This document shows positions 7,336-15,357 of a DNA stretch of 64,000 nt, in pieces (position 1 is the stretch's first letter; every line of letters begins with the position of its first letter). Source of the DNA: UBA7703 sp963667195 (GTDB lineage Bacteria > Bacillota > Clostridia > Christensenellales > CAG-138). Both the position numbers and the translations under genes were made by a program. The notes beneath the pieces are model-generated. The model ran no database searches. It saw only the letters and a list, made by a program, of their open reading frames with translations, and was not told where the DNA came from. The stretch covers positions 1,178,001 through 1,242,000 of the forward strand of contig OY762962.1 in the NCBI GenBank assembly GCA_963667195.1, read 5' to 3'.

Positions 7336-8646
7336 ATGGATCAACTGCAATCGATTTGGGCGGCCGCACGGGAAAATATCCGTCCTCAAATGACGGGACT
7401 GTCCTTTCACGCCTGGATCGACGTGATCGTACCCCTCACGCTCCAGAAGGATGTTTTCATTCTGGAAGTGCCCACGCCGGACATTCAAAAAACGCTCGAA
7501 GACTTCTATTTTGAGAATCTCCGGGACGCGGTCAAGGCCGCAAACGAGACCATCAGCGACATCAAGATCATCCTGCCGGAAGACCGGGATATCTATATCA
7601 ACCCCATCAGCTCGGAACCCATCAACGTCTTTGCGCTCAACCCGAAGTATACGTTTGAAACCTTCGTGGTCGGCGGCTCCAACCACTTTGCGCACGCGGC
7701 AGCGCTCGCGGTTGCGCAAAACCCCGCCGCGGCATACAACCCGTTGTTCCTGTACGGCGGCGTGGGCCTGGGCAAAACCCACCTCATGCACGCCATTGGA
7801 CACGCGGTCAAGGGAAACGATCCCTCCGCGCGGGTCATGTACGTCACAAGCGAAACCTTCACCAACGAGCTCATCACGGCGATTCAGCTGGACAAGCGGT
7901 TGGAGTTTCGAAAGCGCTACCGCAATGTAGACGTGCTGCTCATCGACGACGTGCAGTTCATCGCCAAGAAACAGTCCGTGCAGGAGGAGTTCTTCAACAC
8001 CTTCAACACGCTGCATAACGCAAACAAACAGATCATCATCAGCTCCGACCGTCCGCCGAAGGAAATCAGCAGCCTGGAAGAGCGTCTGCGCTCCCGTTTT
8101 GAGTGGGGCCTGATTGCGGATATCCAACCGCCGGATGTTGAAACGCGAATCGCGATTCTGCGTAACCGCGCGCGGCTTGATAACCTCGACGTGGACGACG
8201 AAATCATCCAGTTCATCGCGGAGCATGTGGTCAGCAACATCCGTGAACTCGAAGGGTCCCTCACCCGCGTAGTCGCGTACTCTCAGTTGCGCCGTCGTCC
8301 GCTGACGCTGGAGCTTACGATCGAAGCCCTGCGCGATCTGCTGCCGGACGTCAAGAAAAAAGAGATCACGCCGCAGATCATCAAGAGCACGGTTGCCGAA
8401 TATTACTCGATTCCGGTCGAGAGCCTGCTTTCCGAGCGCAGGGATCGCGAAATCGTGCTGCCGAGACAGGTGGCAATGTATCTTTGCCACGATATGCTGG
8501 GCATTCCTTATAAGAGAATCAGCACGCTGTTCGATAAAAACGACCACACCACCGCAATCAACGCCTGCAAACGCGTCGAAGAGATGATCGTCAACGACAG
8601 CTCTTTTTCTTCCATGATCGAGGATGTCAAAAAGCGCATGGGCTGA
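7336..8646 (+). CDS. dnaA: Chromosomal replication initiator DnaA
   Basis: A 436-residue AAA+ ATPase that binds DnaA boxes and melts the origin. Domain I is residues 1-80 (helicase-loading and oligomerisation). Domain III holds the Walker A GGVGLGKT (141-148), the Walker B LLIDDVQF and the sensor region ISSDRPPKEI. Domain IV ends with the DnaA signature DHTTAINACKRV, which contacts the box. The linker domain II is short, as in many Firmicutes. dnaN follows after 437 bases that contain DnaA boxes, the classic arrangement. Confidence 0.99.
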   Translation: MDQLQSIWAAARENIRPQMTGLSFHAWIDVIVPLTLQKDVFILEVPTPDIQKTLEDFYFENLRDAVKAANETISDIKIILPEDRDIYINPISSEPINVFALNPKYTFETFVVGGSNHFAHAAALAVAQNPAAAYNPLFLYGGVGLGKTHLMHAIGHAVKGNDPSARVMYVTSETFTNELITAIQLDKRLEFRKRYRNVDVLLIDDVQFIAKKQSVQEEFFNTFNTLHNANKQIIISSDRPPKEISSLEERLRSRFEWGLIADIQPPDVETRIAILRNRARLDNLDVDDEIIQFIAEHVVSNIRELEGSLTRVVAYSQLRRRPLTLELTIEALRDLLPDVKKKEITPQIIKSTVAEYYSIPVESLLSERRDREIVLPRQVAMYLCHDMLGIPYKRISTLFDKNDHTTAINACKRVEEMIVNDSSFSSMIEDVKKRMG

Positions 8647-9083
8647 CAAAAGCGCGTTTCAACACATCCACAGCTCTTCCGAAAGAGAACACACGTTATC
8701 CACAATTTGTGGACGCCGATTGTGGACGCAATGCGAGTCGTGTGGAGTGTATGGAGCGTGTGGATAAGGCGGGAAAACACGACAGGTTTTTCCACGGATC
8801 GCTCCACAACCAAAACCGCGACGTTTCAGGGAAAAACACCATTTTCCACACTGCCCACAATACACTACTCCTACTGCTTCTGTTATACTATTGATCATAA
8901 ACACACTTTCACGCCGCGGAGTGTGGATAACGGTTTGTGAAACACGGTATCCTATGAAGCGGATTTTCGATAAACCCGCCGCTTGCATTGATTGCGCAGA
9001 AAAAATCAATCTGGTTTTAAATTACGAGCCAGACGCATGTTGATCAAAATAGATTGCACGAACGCTTTGAAAGGATGAAGACT
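8647..9083. other. oriC: Likely oriC: dnaA-dnaN intergenic region with DnaA boxes
   Basis: Three perfect 9-mer DnaA boxes are visible: TTATCCACA at 8696-8704 (plus), and TGTGGATAA at 8759-8767 and 8922-8930 (minus). Further TGTGGA and TTCCACA half-matches lie between them, for example at 8721, 8741 and 8844. An AT-rich segment at 8876-8905 lies before the last box and could be the unwinding element. Position next to dnaA and the switch of gene direction support oriC. The 3' end supplies the dnaN Shine-Dalgarno (AAAGGA, 9070-9075). Confidence 0.8.
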
Positions 9084-10187
9084 ATGCATTTTTACATCGA
9101 CTCGAAGGAATTATTAGAAGGCGTTCTTTCCGTGATTAAGGCGCTTCCCGTTCGCACCACGATGCCTATTTTGGAGGGAATCTTCGTGGAGGCGACGAGC
9201 GAGGGCCTGAAACTCAAGTGTTCGGATCTGATGCTCCAAAAAGAATGCATCCTGCCTGCTACCATCGAAGAAGAAGGCTTTGCAATCATTCCTGGTAAGC
9301 TGTTTTCCGAGATCGTTAGAAAATTGCCGGAATCCATCGCGGAAGTGACGCTCAACGGAAAGTCTCTCGAAATCTCCTGCGGCAGAGCCAAGAGCAGCCT
9401 GCAATGCGTGGAGACGAACGAAGAGTTTCCCGAGATGCGCTTTACAGGAGAAACCTTCACCGTCAAGATGGATCATGCGGATTGCCGCGATATGATCAAC
9501 ACAACCGTGTTTGCAACGGCGCAGGACGACAGTAAACCGATTCTCACCGGCATACTCATGGAGCTTGGCGATGAGATTACGATTGTCGCCACCGACGCGT
9601 TCCAGTTTGCCAAGCGTTCCATGCCGCTGAAAAATCCGGTGCCGGAGCGCAACGTCGTCATCCCCGGCAAATCGATGGTTGAGATTTCGCGCATGATGGA
9701 CGAAACGGAAGCGGATGTCGAGCTTACGTTCACCAAAACGCACGTCTGCGTCAACATCAAGCATTCGCGCCTCGTCGCGAGACTTCTCGACGGAGACTAT
9801 ATCAAATATAAGAACATTTTGCCGAAAGATCACACCACGCGCGTGATGATCGACAAAAACGAACTCATGGAGAGCATCGACCGCGCGCAGCTCATGGCGA
9901 GAGAAGGAAACAACAACATCGTCATGAAGTTCCACGACAATAAGCTGGTCATCTCCGCAAACAGCTTTGCGGGAAAGATCAATGAAGAGATGGATGTACA
10001 GATCAACGGCGAAGACATTGACATCGCGTTTAATCCGCGTTTCTGCATCAACGTGCTCAAGAATATCCCGGATGAGAAAATCTATATGGATTTTACGACC
10101 AGCATCAGCCCCTGCGTGATTCGTCCCGCTAAAACGGAAGGTTACTATTATCTGATTGTTCCGGTGAGAATTTACTCCAACTTCTAA
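9084..10187 (+). CDS. dnaN: DNA polymerase III beta sliding clamp
   Basis: A 367-residue sliding clamp that tethers the replicative polymerase to DNA as a dimeric ring. The start at 9084 gives MHFYIDSKELLEGV and is preceded at eight bases by AAAGGA; an ATG three codons earlier overlaps that site and is less likely. RTTMPILEGIF is the domain I signature, FCINVLKNIPDEKIYMDF the domain III signature, and YYYLIVPVRI the conserved C-terminus. A hairpin terminator follows. Confidence 0.97.
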   Translation: MHFYIDSKELLEGVLSVIKALPVRTTMPILEGIFVEATSEGLKLKCSDLMLQKECILPATIEEEGFAIIPGKLFSEIVRKLPESIAEVTLNGKSLEISCGRAKSSLQCVETNEEFPEMRFTGETFTVKMDHADCRDMINTTVFATAQDDSKPILTGILMELGDEITIVATDAFQFAKRSMPLKNPVPERNVVIPGKSMVEISRMMDETEADVELTFTKTHVCVNIKHSRLVARLLDGDYIKYKNILPKDHTTRVMIDKNELMESIDRAQLMAREGNNNIVMKFHDNKLVISANSFAGKINEEMDVQINGEDIDIAFNPRFCINVLKNIPDEKIYMDFTTSISPCVIRPAKTEGYYYLIVPVRIYSNF

Positions 10188-10208
10188 TTTATAATGTGTT
10201 TATCTGCA

Positions 10209-10238
10209 AGGAGACGCAAAAAAGCGTCTCTTTGTTTT
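10209..10238 (+). terminator. dnaN terminator
   Basis: GAGACGC (10211-10217) and GCGTCTC (10224-10230) form a 7-bp stem with an A6 loop, followed by TTTGTTTT. Confidence 0.85.
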
Positions 10239-10255
10239 ATTGATTAGAAAGATAA

Positions 10256-10396
10256 TGTTCCACGTGAAACAATCTATTATGTGTTTTTCTTATTTGTTTT
10301 TACTCAGATAGAGTCTTATAAAATGTTCCACGTGAAACATTTTAATATAGAAGATAAAGCAAATATGTTTTCACGGCAGTTGTTTCACGTGAAACA
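10256..10396. promoter_or_regulatory. parS: parS cluster: three ParB-binding palindromes
   Basis: TGTTCCACGTGAAACA at 10256-10271 and 10324-10339, and the fully symmetrical TGTTTCACGTGAAACA at 10381-10396. These match the 16-base ParB/Spo0J site used across bacteria. They sit directly upstream of soj-parB, about 1.4 kb past oriC, where ParB should load and spread to organise the origin and recruit condensin. Confidence 0.97.
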
Positions 10397-10499
10397 TTGA
10401 ATCCCCTACCGGATTCTGCTAGAATGGCGATAGCGGTCATTTTGAATCAATCTACTCTCTCTGAAAAGAGAAATCGAATATTGGAGGAACTTTTCACTT

Positions 10500-11264
10500 A
10501 TGAAAATCGTTGCGGTAGCCAATCAAAAGGGCGGCGTCGGCAAGACGACCACCGCCGTGAACTTAAGCGCGTGTCTCGCCGAGCAGGGTAAAAAGGTGTT
10601 GCTGGTCGATGCGGACCCGCAGGGAAACAGCACCAGCGGCCTCGGCGTCAAAAAGGAAGGCGACGGAAAATCCATCTATGATGTGCTGATCAACGATGTC
10701 TCCGTGGACGAAGCAACGAAAGACACCATGATTGACACCCTTAAGCTGCTGCCCGCGCACATCGCGCTGGCCGGCGCGGAGGTCGAATTGGTCAATATGA
10801 TGGCGCGCGAACAGGTATTAAAGCGCGCGCTGAACGCGACCAAAGGCGGATATGACTACGTTTTCATCGACTGCCCTCCTTCTTTGGGACTCTTAACGCT
10901 CAACGCGCTCACCGCGGCGAACACGCTGCTGGTTCCGATCCAGTGCGAATTTTATGCGCTGGAAGGACTGAGCCTGCTCATGAACACGGTGAAACTCGTT
11001 CGAAAGAGCCTGAATCCCGATCTGGACGTGGAAGGCGTCGTGCTGACGATGTTTGACTCGCGCACGAATCTCTCGATGCAGGTCGTTGAGGAAGTTAAAA
11101 AGTTTTTCAAAAACAAGGTTTATGACACCATCATCCCGCGCAGCGTCCGCCTCGGCGAAGCGCCGTCGTTCGGACTGCCGATTTCTCGCTACGCGCCGAA
11201 CAGCGCGGGTTCCACTGCATATTCCTCTCTTGCGACCGAGATGATCGCGAAGGAGGGCAAATAA
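10500..11264 (+). CDS. soj: Chromosome partitioning ATPase Soj/ParA
   Basis: A 254-residue ParA ATPase that dimerises on DNA with ATP, is stimulated by ParB, and in Firmicutes also acts on DnaA. The deviant Walker A QKGGVGKTTTAVNLSA is at residues 9-24. The Walker B-like FIDCPPSLGLLTLNAL and LVPIQCEFYALEGLS are both family signatures. There is no N-terminal HTH, which marks the chromosomal type. GGAGGAACTTTTCACTT precedes the start. The stop overlaps the parB ATG by one base. Confidence 0.97.
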   Translation: MKIVAVANQKGGVGKTTTAVNLSACLAEQGKKVLLVDADPQGNSTSGLGVKKEGDGKSIYDVLINDVSVDEATKDTMIDTLKLLPAHIALAGAEVELVNMMAREQVLKRALNATKGGYDYVFIDCPPSLGLLTLNALTAANTLLVPIQCEFYALEGLSLLMNTVKLVRKSLNPDLDVEGVVLTMFDSRTNLSMQVVEEVKKFFKNKVYDTIIPRSVRLGEAPSFGLPISRYAPNSAGSTAYSSLATEMIAKEGK

Positions 11265-12148
11265 TGGCGCCACAAAAGAAAGGTCTCGGCCGCGGGCTGG
11301 ATGCACTGCTCGATCCCTACTCTGCGGGACTCGAAGTAGAAGAAGAAAAGTCCGGCGCGGGCGTGCTGACCGTCAATGTGCGGGACATCGACACCAACGC
11401 GCTGCAGCCGCGCAAGCAGTTTGACGAAACGTCGCTGGGCGAGCTCGCGGAGTCCATCCGCGTGCACGGCATCGTGCAGCCGCTGATCGTCAAGCAAAAA
11501 GGCAGCCGATACATGATCATCGCGGGTGAGCGCCGTTTTCGCGCGGCACGCCTCGCGGGATTGACGGAAGTGCCCGTTCTCGTGACGGACTACGACGAGG
11601 CACAGATTCACGAGGTATCGCTGATTGAAAACATCCAGCGCGAAAACCTCAACCCAATTGAAGAAGCTGCCGCGATCCGCTTTCTGATGAAGCAGCACGA
11701 TATGACGCAGGAGGAAGTCTCCGCGCGCCTCGGCAAGAGCCGTCCCGCCATCGCAAACTCCATTCGTCTCCTGCAGCTGCCTGAAAATGTGATTGAACTG
11801 CTCAAAAATGGCGCTCTCTCCGCGGGACACGGCAGAGCCCTCGCGGGACTGACCGATCGCGTCCAGATTGAGCAGCTTGCCAAAGAGTGCGTCGAAAAGG
11901 AATACTCCGTCCGCACGCTGGAAGAGAAGATCAAAACCCTCTCGGAACGAAAGAAACCAACGCTGCCGGCAAAAAAAGAAAAACCGCATCTGCCCGCGGA
12001 GCTCGCGAATCTGGAAGAATCCTTCCGCGAATCGCTGGGCACCAAGGTGTCGCTAGCGGGAACCAACACGCGCGGCAAGATCACGATCGAGTATTTCTCG
12101 CGCGAAGACCTTGAGCGGGTGTTTGAAAAGATCTCGGGAAAAGAGTGA
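11264..12148 (+). CDS. parB: Chromosome partitioning protein ParB/Spo0J
   Basis: A 294-residue ParB CTPase that clamps on parS and slides along DNA. The N-terminus KKGLGRGLDALL is typical. The CTP-binding region contains GERRFRAARLAGL (box II) and VSLIENIQRENLNPIEEA. The HTH around TQEEVSARLGKSRPAIANSIRLLQLP reads parS. A C-terminal dimerisation domain follows a lysine-rich linker (about residues 230-245). One-base overlap with soj shows coupling. Four parS-like sites occur within 8 kb. Confidence 0.97.
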   Translation: MAPQKKGLGRGLDALLDPYSAGLEVEEEKSGAGVLTVNVRDIDTNALQPRKQFDETSLGELAESIRVHGIVQPLIVKQKGSRYMIIAGERRFRAARLAGLTEVPVLVTDYDEAQIHEVSLIENIQRENLNPIEEAAAIRFLMKQHDMTQEEVSARLGKSRPAIANSIRLLQLPENVIELLKNGALSAGHGRALAGLTDRVQIEQLAKECVEKEYSVRTLEEKIKTLSERKKPTLPAKKEKPHLPAELANLEESFRESLGTKVSLAGTNTRGKITIEYFSREDLERVFEKISGKE

Positions 12149-12212
12149 TCGAGTTTTTCTCGAAACGCTCAATCGTCGATTGAAATGAATCTATCCTATT
12201 TTCAACGAACGG

Positions 12213-12241
12213 TTGACGAATTAGCAAAACAGCACTACACT
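12213..12241 (+). promoter_or_regulatory. Putative promoter of the aspS leader transcript
   Basis: TTGACG (12213-12218), 17-base spacer, TACACT (12236-12241). The expected start near 12248 lies just before the leader ORF. Confidence 0.65.
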
Positions 12242-12272
12242 ATCTGTAAATTATAAAGAAGGAGAACCCGTC

Positions 12273-12326
12273 GTGCGTCGAATCGCAGTCTTGTTTGATA
12301 TCGATCGACAGCACTTGGGCCGATAG
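12273..12326 (+). CDS. Possible 17-residue leader peptide 1
   Basis: GTG start after GAAGGAGAA, coding MRRIAVLFDIDRQHLGR then TAG. It has two aspartate codons three codons apart (FDID) and lies in the 5' leader of an aspartyl-tRNA synthetase gene. It may be an attenuation peptide or the stub of a decayed gene; MRRIAVLFDID resembles the start of NYN-domain proteins. Existence rests only on the Shine-Dalgarno and position. Confidence 0.35.
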   Translation: MRRIAVLFDIDRQHLGR

Positions 12327-12421
12327 CGAATAATCGCTTCCGGCTCGAGTGCAGCTTTTCTGCGCCGGCCGGTCGATTAAATATTGCGTCAGTGATTTTT
12401 GACGCATGGAGAAACAATGAA

Positions 12422-12456
12422 ACCGTCCGGCAAATAGCGCGGGCGGTTTTTGTTTT
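12422..12456 (+). terminator. Intrinsic terminator within the aspS leader
   Basis: ACCGTCCG (12422-12429) pairs with CGGGCGGT (12440-12447) with one G-U pair, followed by TTTTTGTTTT. It lies after the promoter and leader ORF but before aspS, so read-through would be needed for aspS expression from that promoter. Confidence 0.75.
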
Positions 12457-12483
12457 ACGTGTGTGTTGACGGGAGGTGATCCT

Positions 12484-12567
12484 ATGCGGCAGTTGGATGA
12501 TGCCGGTCTGGACACGGCGAAGCGTGTTGCTGTGAACGGAAAACGGAACAAAAGGAGAAAAATATGA
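12484..12567 (+). CDS. Possible 27-residue leader peptide 2, coupled to aspS
   Basis: ATG after an exceptionally strong Shine-Dalgarno (GGGAGGTGAT, 12471-12480), coding MRQLDDAGLDTAKRV and a basic tail, 27 residues. Its TGA overlaps the aspS ATG (ATGA), so its translation would deliver ribosomes to aspS. It contains three aspartate codons among its first ten. It has no recognisable homologue by eye; a regulatory role is inferred from context. Confidence 0.5.
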   Translation: MRQLDDAGLDTAKRVAVNGKRNKRRKI

Positions 12568-13850
12568 AGCGAACCATGATTGCGCAGGCGCGGGCAGACG
12601 AACCCGTGCGGATTGAAGGATTTTTAGAGCACGTTCGAAACACCCGGTATATGGCGTTTCTCGTCGTGCGGGACAGAAGCGGCAGCGTGCAGGCAACGAT
12701 TGAGAAGGTGAATCATCCCGAATGGTCGGAGCTGTTGGACACACTGACGACGGAATCCGTTGTCTCAATCGAAGGAACTCTGCGCGAAAACCCGCAGGTC
12801 AAGTTTGGAGGACGCGAGCTGATCCCGACGCGGCTGGAGGTGCTCTCGCTTGCCGCCGCTCTGCCGCTGACGAAGGACGCGAATATTGACACGCGCATGG
12901 ACTACCGTTGGCTGGATTTGCGTGGCGAGAAGGAGCGGCTGCTGTTCGAGGTGCAGACGTGCCTCGTTTCCGCGATGAGGGATTTTTTGCTGCAACGCGA
13001 GTTTCTCGAAATCCACACGCCGAAGCTGATCGCGGCCGCGAGCGAGAGCGGCGCCGATGTGTTCGAGGTCGGCTACTTCGACCGCAAGGCGTATCTCGCG
13101 CAGAGCCCGCAGTTTTACAAGCAGATGGCGATGGCGGCGGGCTTTGAGCGAATCTTTGAAACAGGCCCCGTGTTTCGCGCAGAAAAGTCCTATACCAACC
13201 GCCACACGACGGAGTTTACGGGCTTCGACCTCGAGTTTTCCTATATCGAGTCGTTCCACGACGTGATGACGCTGGAGGCGGAGTTGCTCACCTACGCGCT
13301 GGAGCGCGTGAAGGCGCAGTACGGCGAGGCGATCGAGCGGCTCTATGGAATGCAGGTCGTTGTACCGAAGCTGCCCTTCCCCGTCATCGCACTGCCGGAA
13401 CTCTATCGGGAGTTGGAACGCCGATACGGCTATCATCTGCCCGAAAGCGAGCGCGGGGATACGACCACCGAGGCGGAGCAGCTCAGCTACCGTTTTTCGA
13501 TGGAAGAATTCGGACACGAGTTTCTGCTGATCACCGACTTTGCGGCGCAAAAGCGAGCATTCTATCATATGCGCAAGGACGGCGTGCCGCAGGGCTACGA
13601 CCTTGTCTGGCGCGGGGTGGAGATCACCACCGGTGCGCAGCGCGAGCACCGCTATGATGTGCTCTGCCAGCAGGCAAACGAGAGAGGCTTGGGCGAAGAC
13701 GTGAAGTTCTACACGGAGTTCTTCCGCTACGGCTGCCCGCCGCACGGCGGCTTCGGCCTCGGCGTCGACCGCCTCACGATGCTGCTGCTCGGCATCTGCA
13801 TCAAGGAGGCGATGTTCCTCTTCCGCGGTCCAAATAGACTCACTCCGTGA
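12564..13850 (+). CDS. aspS: Aspartyl-tRNA synthetase, archaeal/type 2 form
   Basis: A 428-residue class IIb synthetase that charges tRNA with aspartate. An N-terminal OB-fold (residues about 14-100) binds the anticodon. Motif 2 is ETGPVFRAEKSYTNRHTTEFTGFD (the FRAE..TxRH pattern). Motif 3 is PPHGGFGLGVDRLTMLL. The length of about 430, with no bacterial GAD insertion, makes it the archaeal-type AspRS, often non-discriminating and paired with GatCAB; in some Firmicutes it is a second copy. AAAGGAG precedes the ATG, which overlaps the leader ORF stop. Confidence 0.9.
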   Translation: MKRTMIAQARADEPVRIEGFLEHVRNTRYMAFLVVRDRSGSVQATIEKVNHPEWSELLDTLTTESVVSIEGTLRENPQVKFGGRELIPTRLEVLSLAAALPLTKDANIDTRMDYRWLDLRGEKERLLFEVQTCLVSAMRDFLLQREFLEIHTPKLIAAASESGADVFEVGYFDRKAYLAQSPQFYKQMAMAAGFERIFETGPVFRAEKSYTNRHTTEFTGFDLEFSYIESFHDVMTLEAELLTYALERVKAQYGEAIERLYGMQVVVPKLPFPVIALPELYRELERRYGYHLPESERGDTTTEAEQLSYRFSMEEFGHEFLLITDFAAQKRAFYHMRKDGVPQGYDLVWRGVEITTGAQREHRYDVLCQQANERGLGEDVKFYTEFFRYGCPPHGGFGLGVDRLTMLLLGICIKEAMFLFRGPNRLTP

Positions 13851-13886
13851 CTTCCTTTTCTTAAAAGAAAAGGAAGCAAAAGAACA
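13849..13886 (-). repeat. Dispersed intergenic repeat, diverged copy
   Basis: CTTCCTTTTCTTAAAAGAAA followed by AGGAAGCAAAAGAACAC is a diverged relative of the copies at 4426-4485 and 16641-16700: palindrome plus GCAAAAGAAC. It begins at the aspS stop. Confidence 0.6.
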
Positions 13887-13893
13887 CAAAAGA

Positions 13894-13927
13894 AGAGCCT
13901 GCACGAACTACGTGCAAGCTCTTTTTG
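13894..13927 (+). terminator. aspS terminator
   Basis: AGAGCCTGCAC (13894-13904) pairs with GTGCAAGCTCT (13912-13922) apart from one central mismatch, followed by TTTTTG. Confidence 0.8.
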
Positions 13928-13960
13928 TTTCTTTTTCTCTCGAGAAAAAGAAGAGTAGTT

Positions 13961-14902
13961 TTACTTCACAATCACGGTTCCGGCGGAGCCGGTGAGCGCA
14001 TCGACCGCTTTGTCGAGCGAGGTGATGATGGCTCTGCGACCCGCTTTGCTGTTTGCGAACTTGACCGCGGCCTGAATCTTCGGCAGCATCGAGCCCGGCG
14101 CAAAGTGCTTCTCGGCGATGTACTGCTCCGCTTCCGCGACCGTGATGGTCGAAAGCCGCTTTTCCTCGGGCTTGCCGTAGTTGAGGCAAACCTGCTCAAC
14201 GGCGGTGAGGATGAGTAGCGCGTCCGCATCGAGGTCTTCCGCGAGCTTTTCGCTGGCGAGGTCCTTGTCGATGACCGCCGCGGTGCCGACGAGGTCTCCG
14301 TTCTCTTCACGGATGACGGGGATACCGCCGCCGCCGACGGTGATGACGACAAATCCGCCTTCGATGAGGCACTTGACTTCCGGCAGCTCGACGATTTCAA
14401 TCGGCATCGGAGACGCGACGACTCTGCGCCAGCCGCGGCCTGCGTCTTCCTTGACGGAATAACCCTTTTCTGCCTGCAGCTTCTTTGCGTCCTCTTCGCT
14501 GTAGAAAGGCCCGATGGGCTTGGAGGGAGCAAGGAACGCCTTGTCGTTTTTGTCGACCACGACCTGGGTGACGACCGTCGCGGCGCCGGTGTGGTTGCCA
14601 CGCGCGCGCAGCGCCTTGGTCAGGCCCTGCTGCATGTGGTAGCCGATCATGCCCTGGCTCATCGCGCCGCAAACGTCAAACGGCATCGCGGGGGTAACGT
14701 TCACCGAGTTCTCGTTCTGCAGAACGATGCGGCCAACCTGCGGGCCGTTGCCGTGCGCGAGTATGACCTGGTATCCTTTTTCAATGATATCCGCAATGTA
14801 GACGGACGTCTTCTCGACGACTTCCAGCTGCGCTTCCGCGGTTGCGGGGCCGTTGCCCTCCTGCAGCGCGTTGCCGCCCAATGCGATGACTAACTTTTCC
14901 AT
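13961..14902 (-). CDS. arcC: Carbamate kinase
   Basis: A 313-residue amino acid kinase family enzyme that makes ATP from carbamoyl phosphate and ADP, the last step of arginine deiminase or related catabolism. It starts MEKLVIALGGNALQ, the carbamate kinase signature. HGNGPQVGRI is the second conserved loop, and VITVGGGGIPV with VIDKDLASEKLA the third. TTGGAGGAA is the Shine-Dalgarno. No arcA or arcB is adjacent, so the carbamoyl phosphate source is elsewhere. A palindrome covers its promoter. Confidence 0.96.
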   Translation of the reverse strand: MEKLVIALGGNALQEGNGPATAEAQLEVVEKTSVYIADIIEKGYQVILAHGNGPQVGRIVLQNENSVNVTPAMPFDVCGAMSQGMIGYHMQQGLTKALRARGNHTGAATVVTQVVVDKNDKAFLAPSKPIGPFYSEEDAKKLQAEKGYSVKEDAGRGWRRVVASPMPIEIVELPEVKCLIEGGFVVITVGGGGIPVIREENGDLVGTAAVIDKDLASEKLAEDLDADALLILTAVEQVCLNYGKPEEKRLSTITVAEAEQYIAEKHFAPGSMLPKIQAAVKFANSKAGRRAIITSLDKAVDALTGSAGTVIVK

Positions 14903-14935
14903 GGGATTCCTCCAAAGTCTCAAAAAAATAGAGAA

Positions 14936-14975
14936 ATGCTAAAATTACTTTAGCATGCGGTTATGCGCTTGTCAA
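14936..14975 (-). promoter_or_regulatory. arcC promoter with overlapping palindromic operator
   Basis: On the minus strand TTGACA (14970-14975), 17-base spacer, TAAAGT (14947-14952). A palindrome with perfect 8-base arms ATGCTAAA / TTTAGCAT (14936-14956) covers the -10 and the start site, so a repressor is plausible. Confidence 0.6.
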
Positions 14976-15319
14976 TTCATTCCTTATAATTAAAGCGGTA
15001 TTCTGAAAAATATATTTGAAATGAAAGTTGCAGGATTCTACGATGCAAAAACTGCCGGAATGGGTCAATATGCAAAATATTCGGAAAATGTCCGTATATC
15101 AGGCGCATTTTGCGTATAAAGAAAGGTCTTCGTTCTAAGAAAAGCGAAAAAATGCATTTCGTAATTGCAGTATCACAAAATTTCACCTGCACATTAAACG
15201 AAAGATGAAAACAATTTTTCCGAAAAAGAAGAAAAACTCCGGATGAATAAAAGAATCCGTAGCGCATAATCGCAAATTTTTGTGGTTTCAGGAATGCAAG
15301 CACAAGTCGGGCGCGGCGC

Positions 15320-15348
15320 TTGACTTCTGTTTTCGATTCCGATAGACT
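15320..15348 (+). promoter_or_regulatory. murA promoter, predicted leaderless
   Basis: TTGACT (15320-15325), 17-base spacer, TAGACT (15343-15348). Only nine bases separate the -10 from the murA ATG and no Shine-Dalgarno is present, so the transcript probably begins at or within three bases of the start codon. Confidence 0.65.
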
Positions 15349-15357
15349 TACAATCGT

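Larger units (their letters stand above)
10188..10499. other. dnaN-soj intergenic region
   Basis: A 312-base AT-rich gap holding the dnaN terminator and the parS cluster. The soj Shine-Dalgarno (GGAGGAA) is at its right end. No gene is seen. Confidence 0.7.
12149..12563. other. Structured leader region of aspS
   Basis: A 415-base stretch between parB and aspS with a promoter at 12213-12241, a short ORF with a Shine-Dalgarno (12273-12326), a 7-bp hairpin (TGCGTCA 12385-12391 / TGACGCA 12400-12406), an intrinsic terminator (12422-12456) and a second short ORF that overlaps aspS. Together these look like an attenuation leader. No T-box core sequence was found. Confidence 0.55.
14903..15357. other. 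arcC-murA divergent intergenic region
   Basis: 455 bases. It holds the arcC promoter and operator at the left and the murA promoter at the right. The middle (14976-15310) is AT-rich relative to the genes; no gene, RNA or repeat was recognised in it. Confidence 0.6.

Noticed and set aside
7288..8649. Open frame of about 450 codons opposite dnaA
   Set aside because: Shadow of the dnaA frame; the translated sequence is His/Arg/Asp/Val-rich in the way typical of antisense GC-rich frames.
12149..12563. T-box riboswitch upstream of aspS
   Set aside because: The conserved T-box core (AGGGTGGnACCGCG) and specifier-loop features are absent.
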